NCBI RefSeq assembly: GCF_042920265.1
Contig: NZ_JBDQZI010000003.1
Coordinates: 310,001 to 374,000 of the forward strand
DNA length: 64,000 nucleotides
Direction of reading: 5' to 3'
Origin: Lysinibacillus_B sp042920265
GTDB lineage: Bacteria > Bacillota > Bacilli > Bacillales_A > Planococcaceae
Part shown: positions 24,237 to 32,661 of the stretch, in pieces
Numbering within the stretch: position 1 is the stretch's first letter
Layout: each line of letters starts with the position of its first letter
The notes under the pieces: generated by a model
What the model saw: only the letters and a program-made list of their open reading frames with translations
Databases searched by the model: none
What the model was told of the DNA's origin: nothing
Made by a program: the position numbers and the translations under genes

Positions 24237-25376
24237 TTATGAAAGGCGGTTACGATAATCTTCGTAGTGGAATGTACGAATGACTTTCATGCCTTCTTCT
24301 TCATTGTATAAACAAATACTTGGTAAGTTAACACCATTAAACATATGTGTCTTTACCATTGTATAATGGGCCATATCTGTAAATACTAAGCGATCGCCAG
24401 GCTTTAATGGTTCATCGAATGAATAATCGCCAATTACATCACCAGCAAGACAAGTCATACCACCTAAACGGTATGTATACTTTTTCTCGTTTGGCATGCC
24501 AGAACCGATAATCATCGGACGATACGGCATTTCAAGCGTATCTGGCATATGACAAGTAGCGGATGTATCTAAAATCGCTAAATCCATACCATTTTTTATC
24601 GTATCAAGTACAGTAGCAACAAGGTACCCTGTATTTAAGGCACAAGCTTCACCAGGCTCTAAAATCACCTTGACATCATATGTGTCCTGAATACGGTTAA
24701 TCAGTTGGACTAATAATTCTACATCATAGTCTTCGCGCGTAATATGGTGACCACCACCAAAGTTTACCCATTTCATTTGATGTAAGTACTGCCCGTATTT
24801 TTCCTCGAAGTGTACTAAAATACGTTCTAGTACATCTGAACCTTGTTCACACATTGCATGGAAATGAATGCCTTCAACACCATCAAGCTCATCGGGACGA
24901 AACGACTCGAACGGAATCCCAAGACGAGAGTTAATATAACAAGGATCATAAAGTGGTGTTTCTACCTCGGAATATCCAGGGTTTACGCGTAAACCAATTG
25001 AGATATTTTTTTCATGATTTAACACTTTTTCTTTATACTTGTTTAATTGGTCGAATGAGTTGAATACAATGTGGTCAACATAAGTTAAATATTCATCAAT
25101 TTCATGCTCAGCGTATGCAGGTGCATAGGCATGAACTTCTTTACCGAATTCCTCAAACCCTAGTCGCGCTTCAAATAAAGAAGACGATGTAATACCAGCC
25201 AGATAATTACGTGCTAGCGGAAAAGTCGACCACATTGAAAAGCCCTTTAGAGCAAGTAAAATATCGCAGCCTGTTCGATCTTGGACAGATTTTAAAATTT
25301 CCCAGTTGCGTTTTAATAAGCGCTCATCTACTACGAAAGAAGGAGATGGAGCTGCTTTCCAATCGATTTGCTTCAT
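24237..25376 (-). CDS. nspC: Carboxynorspermidine/carboxyspermidine decarboxylase
   Basis: This 379-aa fold-type III PLP enzyme (alanine racemase-like barrel) decarboxylates carboxy(nor)spermidine to (nor)spermidine. The PLP Lys is in LALKGFSMW (Lys44). Other family marks are HFHAMCEQGSD, WVNFGGGHHIT, LEPGEACALNTGY and GGMTCLAGDVIGDY (CxxxD substrate region). It follows the carboxynorspermidine dehydrogenase gene by one base, so the two are cotranscribed. This route replaces SpeE-type aminopropyl transfer in many bacteria. Whether the product is spermidine or norspermidine depends on the diamine supplied. Confidence 0.94.
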   Translation of the reverse strand: MKQIDWKAAPSPSFVVDERLLKRNWEILKSVQDRTGCDILLALKGFSMWSTFPLARNYLAGITSSSLFEARLGFEEFGKEVHAYAPAYAEHEIDEYLTYVDHIVFNSFDQLNKYKEKVLNHEKNISIGLRVNPGYSEVETPLYDPCYINSRLGIPFESFRPDELDGVEGIHFHAMCEQGSDVLERILVHFEEKYGQYLHQMKWVNFGGGHHITREDYDVELLVQLINRIQDTYDVKVILEPGEACALNTGYLVATVLDTIKNGMDLAILDTSATCHMPDTLEMPYRPMIIGSGMPNEKKYTYRLGGMTCLAGDVIGDYSFDEPLKPGDRLVFTDMAHYTMVKTHMFNGVNLPSICLYNEEEGMKVIRTFHYEDYRNRLS

Positions 25377-25377
25377 C

Positions 25378-26607
25378 TTATTTAGCCTCTTCTTTTGAAG
25401 TGAAGTCTAAGTCGACTAGTTCAGGGTTTTCAGTTTCTTGCCATGGTAGACCCCATTTGTTTAACGCATCCATGAATGGGTCTGGATTGAAATCTTCTAC
25501 GTTCCACACGCCAGGTTTTTGCCACTCGCCATTCATAACAAGCATTGCACCAATCATTGCTGGTACACCCGTTGTGTAAGAAATCGCTTGCGAACCAACT
25601 TCACGGTAACATTCTTGGTGGTCACATACGTTATATACGTAATACGTTTTTTCTTTGCCATCTTTAATACCGCGAACGATACATCCGATGTTTGTTTTAC
25701 CTTTTGTAAGTGGTCCAAGTGTTGCTGGGTCTGGTAAAACCGCTTTTAAGAATTGAATTGGTTGAATCATTTGACCTTCAAATTCGATTGGCTCAATTGA
25801 AGTCATTCCAACGTTTTCTAACACGCGTAAGTGCGTTAAATATTTTTCACCAAATGTCATCCAGAAGCGAATTTGTTTTAAGCCTTTAATGTTTTTCGCT
25901 AAAGATTCTAATTCCTCATGATACAGAAGGTAGCAATCTTTTGGACCAATCTCTGGTAAATCGTATACCATTTTGTATTCTAATGGCTCAGTTTCTACCC
26001 ATTCTCCTTCTTTCCAGAAACGACCATTTGCTGTAATTTCGCGAATGTTAATTTCTGGGTTGAAGTTTGTTGCGAACGGAAGACCGTGGTCGCCACCGTT
26101 TGCATCAACGATATCGATGTAGTGAATTTCATCGAAATGGTGTTTTTGTGCATGCGCTGTGAATACGCCTGTTACACCTGGGTCGAAACCAGAGCCTAAA
26201 AGTGCAGTAATGCCTGCTTCTTCAAAGCGCTCTTTATAAGCCCATTGCCATTTATATTCGAATTTAGCAGTATCTAACGGCTCGTAGTTAGCAGTATCTA
26301 CGTAGTGCGTTTTTGTTGCTAAACATGCATCCATAATAGTTAAGTCTTGATATGGTAAAGCTACGTTAATTACCACATCTGGTTTAAATCCATTGATTAG
26401 TTCAATTAGCTCGTCCGTATTGTCCGCATCCACCTGTGCAGTATGGATGATTGTTTTACCGCCGTCTAATTTTTCTTTTAAAGCATCACATTTTGATTTT
26501 GTTCGACTCGCGATCATAATCTCTTCGAATACTTCAGAGTTTTGCACACATTTGTGTACCACTACGCTAGCAACACCGCCAGCTCCAATAATCAATGCTT
26601 TACCCAA
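25378..26607 (-). CDS. Carboxynorspermidine/carboxyspermidine dehydrogenase (synthase)
   Basis: This 409-aa saccharopine-dehydrogenase-like enzyme condenses L-aspartate semialdehyde with a diamine (diaminopropane or putrescine) and reduces the Schiff base with NADPH. The Rossmann motif GAGGVAS is at 9-15. Family blocks include DTANYEPLDTAKFEYKWQW, LLGSGFDPGVTGVFTAHAQ, DANGGDHGLPFATNFNPEINIREI and YTTGVPAMIGAMLV. A TTG start at 26607 is the only plausible one, with AGGGAG 12 bases upstream. It is the first gene of the two-gene polyamine operon. Confidence 0.93.
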   Translation of the reverse strand: MGKALIIGAGGVASVVVHKCVQNSEVFEEIMIASRTKSKCDALKEKLDGGKTIIHTAQVDADNTDELIELINGFKPDVVINVALPYQDLTIMDACLATKTHYVDTANYEPLDTAKFEYKWQWAYKERFEEAGITALLGSGFDPGVTGVFTAHAQKHHFDEIHYIDIVDANGGDHGLPFATNFNPEINIREITANGRFWKEGEWVETEPLEYKMVYDLPEIGPKDCYLLYHEELESLAKNIKGLKQIRFWMTFGEKYLTHLRVLENVGMTSIEPIEFEGQMIQPIQFLKAVLPDPATLGPLTKGKTNIGCIVRGIKDGKEKTYYVYNVCDHQECYREVGSQAISYTTGVPAMIGAMLVMNGEWQKPGVWNVEDFNPDPFMDALNKWGLPWQETENPELVDLDFTSKEEAK

Positions 26608-26941
26608 TTTCTTGTCACGCTCCCTAGTGTGTCAGTATTTAAAACAAGATTGATTATACAGAATACTTACGGTGCTAGCAATGATTTTTTACCAACAAAA
26701 AATAGGTGTATTTTTAGTAGTGAAAAGCCAATAATAAAAAGAAAAACAACTGGAAAAATTTTAGAAAAATATTGTATAATACAGAAAAAAACGTACATAA
26801 AGAACGAAAGTGAAAATGTTCGTTTTCGGCTTTTGTATAGTACTACGAGTTGTTGAAAAAAGCAGTAGAGCATAAAGTGTAAAATACCATGAAAAGAATC
26901 CCCCATATGTAACCTATTAATACGAAAAGAAGGTGATGAGG
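26608..26941. promoter_or_regulatory. Divergent spacer (polyamine operon / 4-TM gene)
   Basis: This 334-bp A+T-rich spacer must carry promoters for both flanking genes. No riboswitch-like or repeated structure was recognised. A ribosome binding site AGAAGGTG at 26928-26935 belongs to the right-hand gene. Confidence 0.3.
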
Positions 26942-27466
26942 ATGTCAAGAGTGTTTATGTTAGGTTTTATTTTAAGTCGAATGCTTAACCCTTTAAGTTA
27001 CACAGTTTTTATTTTATTTTTTGTCATGGTTAGTGTAAGTACGGGAAATATTATTCCGAAAATAGCACTTCAAGGCTTTGCTGAAGTAATGCATCCCCTG
27101 TATTTACCACTGTTACTGATGAGCATATTAGTACATGTTATTGTCACGGTATTAATGGTTAACTTTATTTATCGGGTCATCGTAGAGGGGAAGTATATTG
27201 TTAAATTATCAACATTTGGATTTTTAATTGCCCTTTCGACGGTTCAACTCTTTACGTATTTTTGTATGAACGCATTACCCCAAGTAGGTGTACCAGGAAG
27301 GGTTGAAAGACAAATTGCAGATTTTGTTCAACAAACTGCACTGAATTATTTTGAACTCTCTTCTCTTCTATTTATGGGATTATTACTCGCACTATATGTA
27401 GGTATTTTAGGGCGTGAAAAATTTAAGAAAAATATTGGCTTTATCGATGATACATTATACGAATAA
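26942..27466 (+). CDS. Four-TM membrane protein (paralogue of 15489-16001)
   Basis: This 174-aa protein has four hydrophobic segments (about 10-30, 55-78, 90-110, 137-157) and a short charged tail. The start at 26942 is chosen because AGAAGG lies 8-9 bases upstream; in-frame GTG 26933 and ATG 26936 overlap that box. Length, topology and two conserved blocks (VQLFTYFC; LLLALYVGILGREKF) match the gene at 15489. It is monocistronic with its own terminator. The family and function are not recognised. Confidence 0.72.
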   Translation: MSRVFMLGFILSRMLNPLSYTVFILFFVMVSVSTGNIIPKIALQGFAEVMHPLYLPLLLMSILVHVIVTVLMVNFIYRVIVEGKYIVKLSTFGFLIALSTVQLFTYFCMNALPQVGVPGRVERQIADFVQQTALNYFELSSLLFMGLLLALYVGILGREKFKKNIGFIDDTLYE

Positions 27467-27495
27467 TGATGGATATTTTCTATCTGTCTAAAATC

Positions 27496-27535
27496 AGGGT
27501 GCACTTTGTCATTGAAGTAGCACCCTTTTATTTAT
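27496..27535 (+). terminator. Terminator after the second 4-TM gene
   Basis: AGGGTGCACTT / AAGTAGCACCCT stem, then TTTTATTTAT. Confidence 0.8.
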
Positions 27536-27634
27536 CCCGCATTAACGGGTAGCGATTTATTGTAAATGATCGTCTTTTTTCATTACGGCTGTTACAGCAA
27601 TGTGCAAGTTTGAATTGCATAAGTTTTTACTATA

Positions 27635-28275
27635 ACTTAGAATGAGCAAACCTTGAAATATATTACCATTTGGGTAACCGTTGCTTTCCGCTCCATTCGG
27701 CTCGCTTTCCACGGGCATGGCTTCAGCCTCCTCGTCGCTCGTACCTCGGTGCTCCTGTCGCTACGCTTTCGTCGCAAATAAATTTCCTGCGGGGTCTTCA
27801 GGCCAACACGATGTTGGTCACGAAGGCGTTGTCACAGGACGTGACGGTTTTAGCCTTCGTTCCTTTATTGCTATTCCCGTAGGAGTCTCGCCGATTCCGC
27901 TACAATCAACTGGCAAGTCATTTTTGATCACGTTTTGCTAAAAAACACGCTTCTATAAAGGAAATATTTTGTTAATCAACACACTTGGCTAAAAATAAAG
28001 AAAGATGCTCATGCATGACGGTAGAGACTGGGTAATTATAATTGCAAATAGAGACAAAATGATTTCTTTTAGATAAGAGAAATATTTTTCTAGGACATCA
28101 AGAAGCGTTGACTTTTGCCGTAGCGCGACATCGCCACAGGAGCCGTAACAGGAGATCCAAACAGGCCGCGCCTGTTTTAGCTCCTGTGTAGGCTGTGGCA
28201 AAGCGCGGAGGCTATGATACAAACCTTTTACTATTTAAATGGTGTTTTTAGGATAAATTTTTGATCATTAAGAGC
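27635..28275 (+). mobile_element. MITE-like composite element, copy B (641 bp, chimeric front module)
   Basis: It begins ACTTAGAATGAGCAAAC and ends TTTTGATCATTAAGAGC, which align with the ends of copies A and C. It is flanked by TATA at 27631-27634 and 28276-28279. The rear module (28115-28215) is like A and C but lacks a segment of about 35 bp present in those copies. The front module instead matches the separate repeat E (61146-61391) through about 300 bases, including an inner GTCACGAAGGC...GCCTTCGTT hairpin. There is no plausible coding sequence; the stretches open in several frames here are hairpin arms. Confidence 0.78.
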
Positions 28276-28517
28276 TATAATTTAAACATGCCTTTTGTAC
28301 TGCCTATTACTATATTATTAAGATCAATAAATCCGTAATGTATTGTTTTGCTCCTTTTAATCTCGTAGACTATAGCACAGTAATATTTTTGCCTGTATAC
28401 CAAATACGAAGCGTTGAGGGAAATAAAAAGAACGAGATTGTGACTAATAATTGTTCAATCGGGCATTCCTTTGTAAAATGGGTACATATAAAGGTCAGGA
28501 TCGGGAGTGAAGACGTT

Positions 28518-29513
28518 TTGAAGAAGAAGAAAAAAGGGCTGCAAGTGTTTGAAAATGTCGTAATGTTTCCTGGCACAGTAGAGCAATTGTTGTCACAAGC
28601 ACATGAATACGCAGAACAATATCAATATGATTTAGCGAACCAAAAATTTGCCGAAGCCTTGCAGTATACGTACGGAGATGAAACGACGTTAAGTGTGTAT
28701 GCCTATTCATTATATGAAGCGCGTGATTTCGAGAAGGCAAAAGAAATTTGTGAACGTCTTTTAGAAATAGGTCCTTCTATGTACTTTGAGGCGATGGAGT
28801 TATACTTAACGATTTGTATGCAATTACGCGAATTTCAACAAGTAGAAAAGATTATTGAATCGTTGTTAGAAGAAGAAGTAATCCCAAACGAACAACTTGA
28901 CAAATTTCTACGGCTCAAAAATTTAAATGCTGATATTGTGGAAAAGAAGCGCGTGCAAGAAGAACAAATAACCGCCCAAGAAATCATCGACAATGAGTTG
29001 TCAACAGCACAATTTCTTGAAAAAACAACTGAGGAACAGCTTGTCATGGCGCAAGATTTAACAACCATCAATGTTCGACCGATTGCACAGGTACTAAAGG
29101 AAGTAATTGAACATGAAAAGACCCATCCGTTTATTAAAAGTTTGCTTCTTATTTTATTAGTCGAGCAAGAGGTGGCAATAGATATTGAGGTTAAGAAGTT
29201 TAATCGAGTCCGAATAGTCAATCCAGTTGAGCTTGAATTGCCAACAGGATTACCTCATTTTCAGGCCATTACAACGATTATTTTAGAACAATTACATCAA
29301 GAACCATCTACATTAGAGCTTGTGCAACATCTCATCACAAAACATGCCATTGCAACGTATCCGTTTGAATGGCTCGATTATGATGATGAAGACGTGGCGA
29401 TAGGTTATATTGATTTTGTTCGACAAATGTTTGGCAAAGTACAGGAGATGGATTATGAGATAATCGACTTTCTCCAACAGTTAGAAAAGTTAACAGAATT
29501 ACAACATATGTGA
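28518..29513 (+). CDS. ysoA: TPR-containing protein, YsoA-like
   Basis: This 331-aa protein of helical repeats is MKKKKKGLQVFENVVMFPGTVEQLLSQAHEYAEQYQYDLA... TPR-type pairs (NQKFAEALQYTYGDETTLSVYAYSLYEARDFEKAKEICERLLEIGP) occupy about 25-125. A Glu-rich linker and another helical domain follow. The TTG start at 28518 has GGGAGTGA 7 bases upstream; the frame is open 60 codons further 5' without a ribosome binding site. In B. subtilis ysoA also lies directly upstream of tig. It probably mediates protein-protein contacts; no specific partner is known. Confidence 0.8.
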   Translation: MKKKKKGLQVFENVVMFPGTVEQLLSQAHEYAEQYQYDLANQKFAEALQYTYGDETTLSVYAYSLYEARDFEKAKEICERLLEIGPSMYFEAMELYLTICMQLREFQQVEKIIESLLEEEVIPNEQLDKFLRLKNLNADIVEKKRVQEEQITAQEIIDNELSTAQFLEKTTEEQLVMAQDLTTINVRPIAQVLKEVIEHEKTHPFIKSLLLILLVEQEVAIDIEVKKFNRVRIVNPVELELPTGLPHFQAITTIILEQLHQEPSTLELVQHLITKHAIATYPFEWLDYDDEDVAIGYIDFVRQMFGKVQEMDYEIIDFLQQLEKLTELQHM

Positions 29514-29519
29514 AAAAAG

Positions 29520-29547
29520 TTGAAACTCAGCTCATCTATGTTATACT
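29520..29547 (+). promoter_or_regulatory. Sigma-A promoter of tig
   Basis: TTGAAA (29520-29525), a 16-base spacer and TATACT (29542-29547), 72 bases upstream of the tig start. Confidence 0.75.
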
Positions 29548-29619
29548 AAAATGGTTGTCAAATCGTATAAAACGAAACAATTGGTACACAACCTTAAACT
29601 TATTTTGGAGGTCATCTAT

Positions 29620-30909
29620 ATGTCAGTAAAATGGGAAAAACAAGAAGGAAACCAAGGGTTATTAACAATTGAAGTTTCTGCTGAAGAAGTAAATAAAGCT
29701 TTAGACAAAGCATTCAAAAAAATTGTAGTACAAATCAACGAACCAGGTTTCCGTAAAGGAAAAATGCCTCGTCCACTATTCGAGAAAAAATATGGCGTAG
29801 AAGCGCTTTATCAAGATGCTTTAGAAATCGTTATTCCAGATGCATACTCAAATGCAATTGATGAAGCAGGTATCGAGCCAGTTGACTACCCAGAAATCGC
29901 TGGAACAGAAAACTTCGAAAAAGGTAAAGCATTCACTTTCACAGCGACTGTAACAGTGAAGCCAGAGCCAAAATTAGGCGCATACAAAGGTTTAGAAGTA
30001 ACAAAACTTCCAACTGAAGTAACAGATGAAGAAGTAGAAGCACAAATTCAAGAGCAATTAGCGAAAAAAGCTGAACTTGAAATTAAAGAAGACGGCGCGA
30101 TCGTAGAAGGCGACACAGCTGTAATCGATTTCGAAGGTTTCCTAGGTGAAGAAGCATTCGAAGGTGGTAAAGGTGAAGATTACGCACTAGAAATCGGTTC
30201 TGGTTCATTCATTCCAGGCTTTGAAGAGCAATTAGTAGGTGTTAAAGCTGGCGAATCTAAAGACGTAGTTGTAACATTCCCAGAAGAATACCACGCTGCT
30301 GAACTTGCAGGTAAAGAAGCTACGTTCAAAGTAGCAGTTAAAGAAGTAAAAACAAAAGTACTTCCAGAATTAAACGATGCGTTTGCTAAAGAAATCGATC
30401 CAGAAGTTGAAACTTTAGAAGCGTTACGTGCTAAAATTAAAGAGCAAACTGCTGAGCAAAAGAAAGCTGAATCAGAAGGTGCATTACGTGATGATTTAGT
30501 AGAAAAAGCAGCAGAAAACGCTGAAATGGAAATTCCAGCTGGTATGATTAACACAGAATTAGATCGTATGGTTCAAGAATTCGGTCAACGCCTTCAAATG
30601 CAAGGTATGAACCTAGATTTATACTTCCAATTCTCAGGTCAAAATGAAGAAGCTTTACGTGAGCAAATGAAAGCTGATGCTGAAAACCGCGTACGCGTTG
30701 CATTAACTTTAGAAGCAATCGCAAAAGCAGAAAACATGGAAGTAACTGAAGAAGACATCACTGCAGAATTAGATGCAATGGCTGCTCAATTCGGTATGAC
30801 AGTTGAGCAAATCAAAACAGCTTTAGGTGGCACTGCTATCCTAGAAAACGACATCAAAACAAAGAAAACAGTTGAATTATTAGTAGAGAACGCTAAAATC
30901 TCTGAGTAA
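29620..30909 (+). CDS. tig: Trigger factor (ribosome-associated chaperone, PPIase)
   Basis: This 429-aa protein binds at the ribosome exit tunnel and folds nascent chains. The N-terminal domain (about 1-110) carries the ribosome-binding loop GFRKGKMPR. The FKBP-type PPIase domain is at about 155-245 (GDTAVIDFEGFLGEEAFEGGKGEDYALEIGSGSFIPGFEEQLVG). The C-terminal helical chaperone domain follows. ATG 29620 has TTGGAGG upstream; the in-frame extension to 29551 overlaps the promoter region. Strong A/T third-position codon bias is consistent with high expression. It has its own promoter and terminator. Confidence 0.97.
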   Translation: MSVKWEKQEGNQGLLTIEVSAEEVNKALDKAFKKIVVQINEPGFRKGKMPRPLFEKKYGVEALYQDALEIVIPDAYSNAIDEAGIEPVDYPEIAGTENFEKGKAFTFTATVTVKPEPKLGAYKGLEVTKLPTEVTDEEVEAQIQEQLAKKAELEIKEDGAIVEGDTAVIDFEGFLGEEAFEGGKGEDYALEIGSGSFIPGFEEQLVGVKAGESKDVVVTFPEEYHAAELAGKEATFKVAVKEVKTKVLPELNDAFAKEIDPEVETLEALRAKIKEQTAEQKKAESEGALRDDLVEKAAENAEMEIPAGMINTELDRMVQEFGQRLQMQGMNLDLYFQFSGQNEEALREQMKADAENRVRVALTLEAIAKAENMEVTEEDITAELDAMAAQFGMTVEQIKTALGGTAILENDIKTKKTVELLVENAKISE

Positions 30910-30969
30910 TTGACTGGAAATATACGACAGCTAGTAGCAAGTTGTATAAAATGGACTTTATAAGTAAAA

Positions 30970-31001
30970 AACAAGGTACGGAGTTCCCGTGCCTTGTTTT
31001 A
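30970..31001 (+). terminator. tig terminator
   Basis: AACAAGGTACGG / CCCGTGCCTTGTT stem, then TTAT. Confidence 0.85.
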
Positions 31002-31131
31002 TCACATTTATCTTCAATTTTTATACATAATTTTTAACAGTATACATAGAGGCAATGATTTTGACAGTCAATATATTTGATAAAGGTCACAGAATCTTGT
31101 AAGATTGTTGCTTGAATAGGGGTGAAACAAA

Positions 31132-32400
31132 TTGTTTAAATTTAATGATGAAAAAGGCAATTTAAAGTGCTCTTTCTGTGGAAAACCACAAGAACAAGTT
31201 CGTAAACTGGTTGCAGGTCCAGGCGTATATATTTGTGATGAATGTATCGAGCTATGCTCTGAAATCGTCGTTGAAGAGCTAGGTGTGGAAGAAGAGATTG
31301 AGTTTAAAGATATTCCAAAACCAAAAGAAATTCTTGGTATTTTAGATGAGTATGTAATTGGACAAGAACGTGCCAAGAAAGCGTTAGCCGTTGCCGTGTA
31401 CAATCACTATAAACGCATTAATTCAAATTCAAAAATCGATGATGTAGAGTTATCAAAATCAAATATCGTGTTAATCGGGCCAACTGGTAGCGGTAAAACA
31501 TTACTAGCACAAACATTAGCACGAATTTTAAATGTACCTTTTGCTATTGCTGATGCAACTTCTTTAACTGAAGCGGGTTATGTAGGAGAAGATGTAGAAA
31601 ACATCCTATTAAAACTAATCCAAGCAGCAGATTATGATATCGAGCGTGCAGAAAAAGGGATTATTTACATCGATGAAATTGATAAAGTAGCGCGTAAATC
31701 AGAAAACCCATCCATTACACGGGATGTGTCTGGTGAAGGTGTACAACAAGCATTATTAAAAATTCTTGAAGGTACAGTAGCAAGTGTGCCTCCACAAGGT
31801 GGACGTAAGCACCCACATCAAGAATTTTTACAAATCGATACATCGAATATCCTATTTATCGTAGGTGGTGCGTTTGATGGTATTGAGGGAATTATTAAGC
31901 GTCGTCAAGGCGAAAAAGTAATTGGTTTTGGATCCAATCCCAATAAGCAAGAGGAAGTGGAAGGTTCATTACTTTCTCAATTGATTCCTGAAGACTTATT
32001 AAAATTTGGTTTAATTCCAGAGTTTATTGGTCGTCTACCAGTATTAGCTTCTTTAGAGCAGCTAAATGTAGATGCATTAGTACGTATTTTAACAGAGCCA
32101 AAAAATGCATTAGCGAAGCAATATCAAAAAATGTTGGAATTGGATAATGTTGAACTAGAGTTTGAAGAGGAAGCTTTAGTAGAAATCTCTAAACTTGCTA
32201 TCGAACGTAAAACGGGAGCACGTGGACTACGTTCGATTATTGAGGCAACAATGTTAGATGTAATGTATGAATTACCATCGCGTGATGATATTGTAAAATG
32301 CATTATTACGGCTGAGACAATTACGAACAAAGCTGAACCCAAACTTCTTTTAGCGGATGGGACAGTATATAAAAAAGATAATGAAAAAACTTCTGCATAA
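31132..32400 (+). CDS. clpX: ATP-dependent Clp protease ATP-binding subunit ClpX
   Basis: This 422-aa AAA+ unfoldase feeds substrates to ClpP. The N-terminal C4 zinc domain is CSFCGK...CDECIELC (about 14-41). Walker A is GPTGSGKT (near 118), Walker B is IIYIDEIDK, the pore loop is GYVG, and the IGF loop that docks on ClpP is VIGFGSNPN. The TTG start at 31132 follows AGGGGTGA. It is followed by a terminator-like hairpin, so clpX and lonA are probably separate units. The lonB gene found between clpX and lonA in B. subtilis is absent. Confidence 0.97.
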   Translation: MFKFNDEKGNLKCSFCGKPQEQVRKLVAGPGVYICDECIELCSEIVVEELGVEEEIEFKDIPKPKEILGILDEYVIGQERAKKALAVAVYNHYKRINSNSKIDDVELSKSNIVLIGPTGSGKTLLAQTLARILNVPFAIADATSLTEAGYVGEDVENILLKLIQAADYDIERAEKGIIYIDEIDKVARKSENPSITRDVSGEGVQQALLKILEGTVASVPPQGGRKHPHQEFLQIDTSNILFIVGGAFDGIEGIIKRRQGEKVIGFGSNPNKQEEVEGSLLSQLIPEDLLKFGLIPEFIGRLPVLASLEQLNVDALVRILTEPKNALAKQYQKMLELDNVELEFEEEALVEISKLAIERKTGARGLRSIIEATMLDVMYELPSRDDIVKCIITAETITNKAEPKLLLADGTVYKKDNEKTSA

Positions 32401-32506
32401 ATAAAAAGTTATGGTTTATGTCAATGGATTGATATAGCAGTAAAAAAACAATGCATGAATGCAAAAGTAATTTTACTCGAATCTTTCTCTAAAAAATGGA
32501 CATTAT

Positions 32507-32560
32507 AAAAAGCTGGCTTCGTACGTGTCGCTTTTAGCACAGTCGACGTCAGCTTTTTGT
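32507..32560 (+). terminator. clpX terminator
   Basis: AAAAAGCTG / CAGCTTTTT outer stem extended by an imperfect ACGTGTCG/CGACGT inner stem, with the T run inside the right arm. Confidence 0.75.
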
Positions 32561-32661
32561 TCCAGTCCGCTATACATAGTTTGATTATGAAAATCGTATT
32601 TACACACATACTACAATTGCGGGTTGTTGCGTATTGATTTTGGATGGAGGTGAATACCCGC

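Noticed and set aside
28338..28517. 60-codon N-terminal extension of the ysoA-like protein
   Set aside because: It has no ribosome binding site, unusual composition, and begins close to the MITE end; TTG 28518 has a proper site.
31055..31110. CtsR operator before clpX
   Set aside because: TTTGAC-like words occur, but not in the required spaced tandem.
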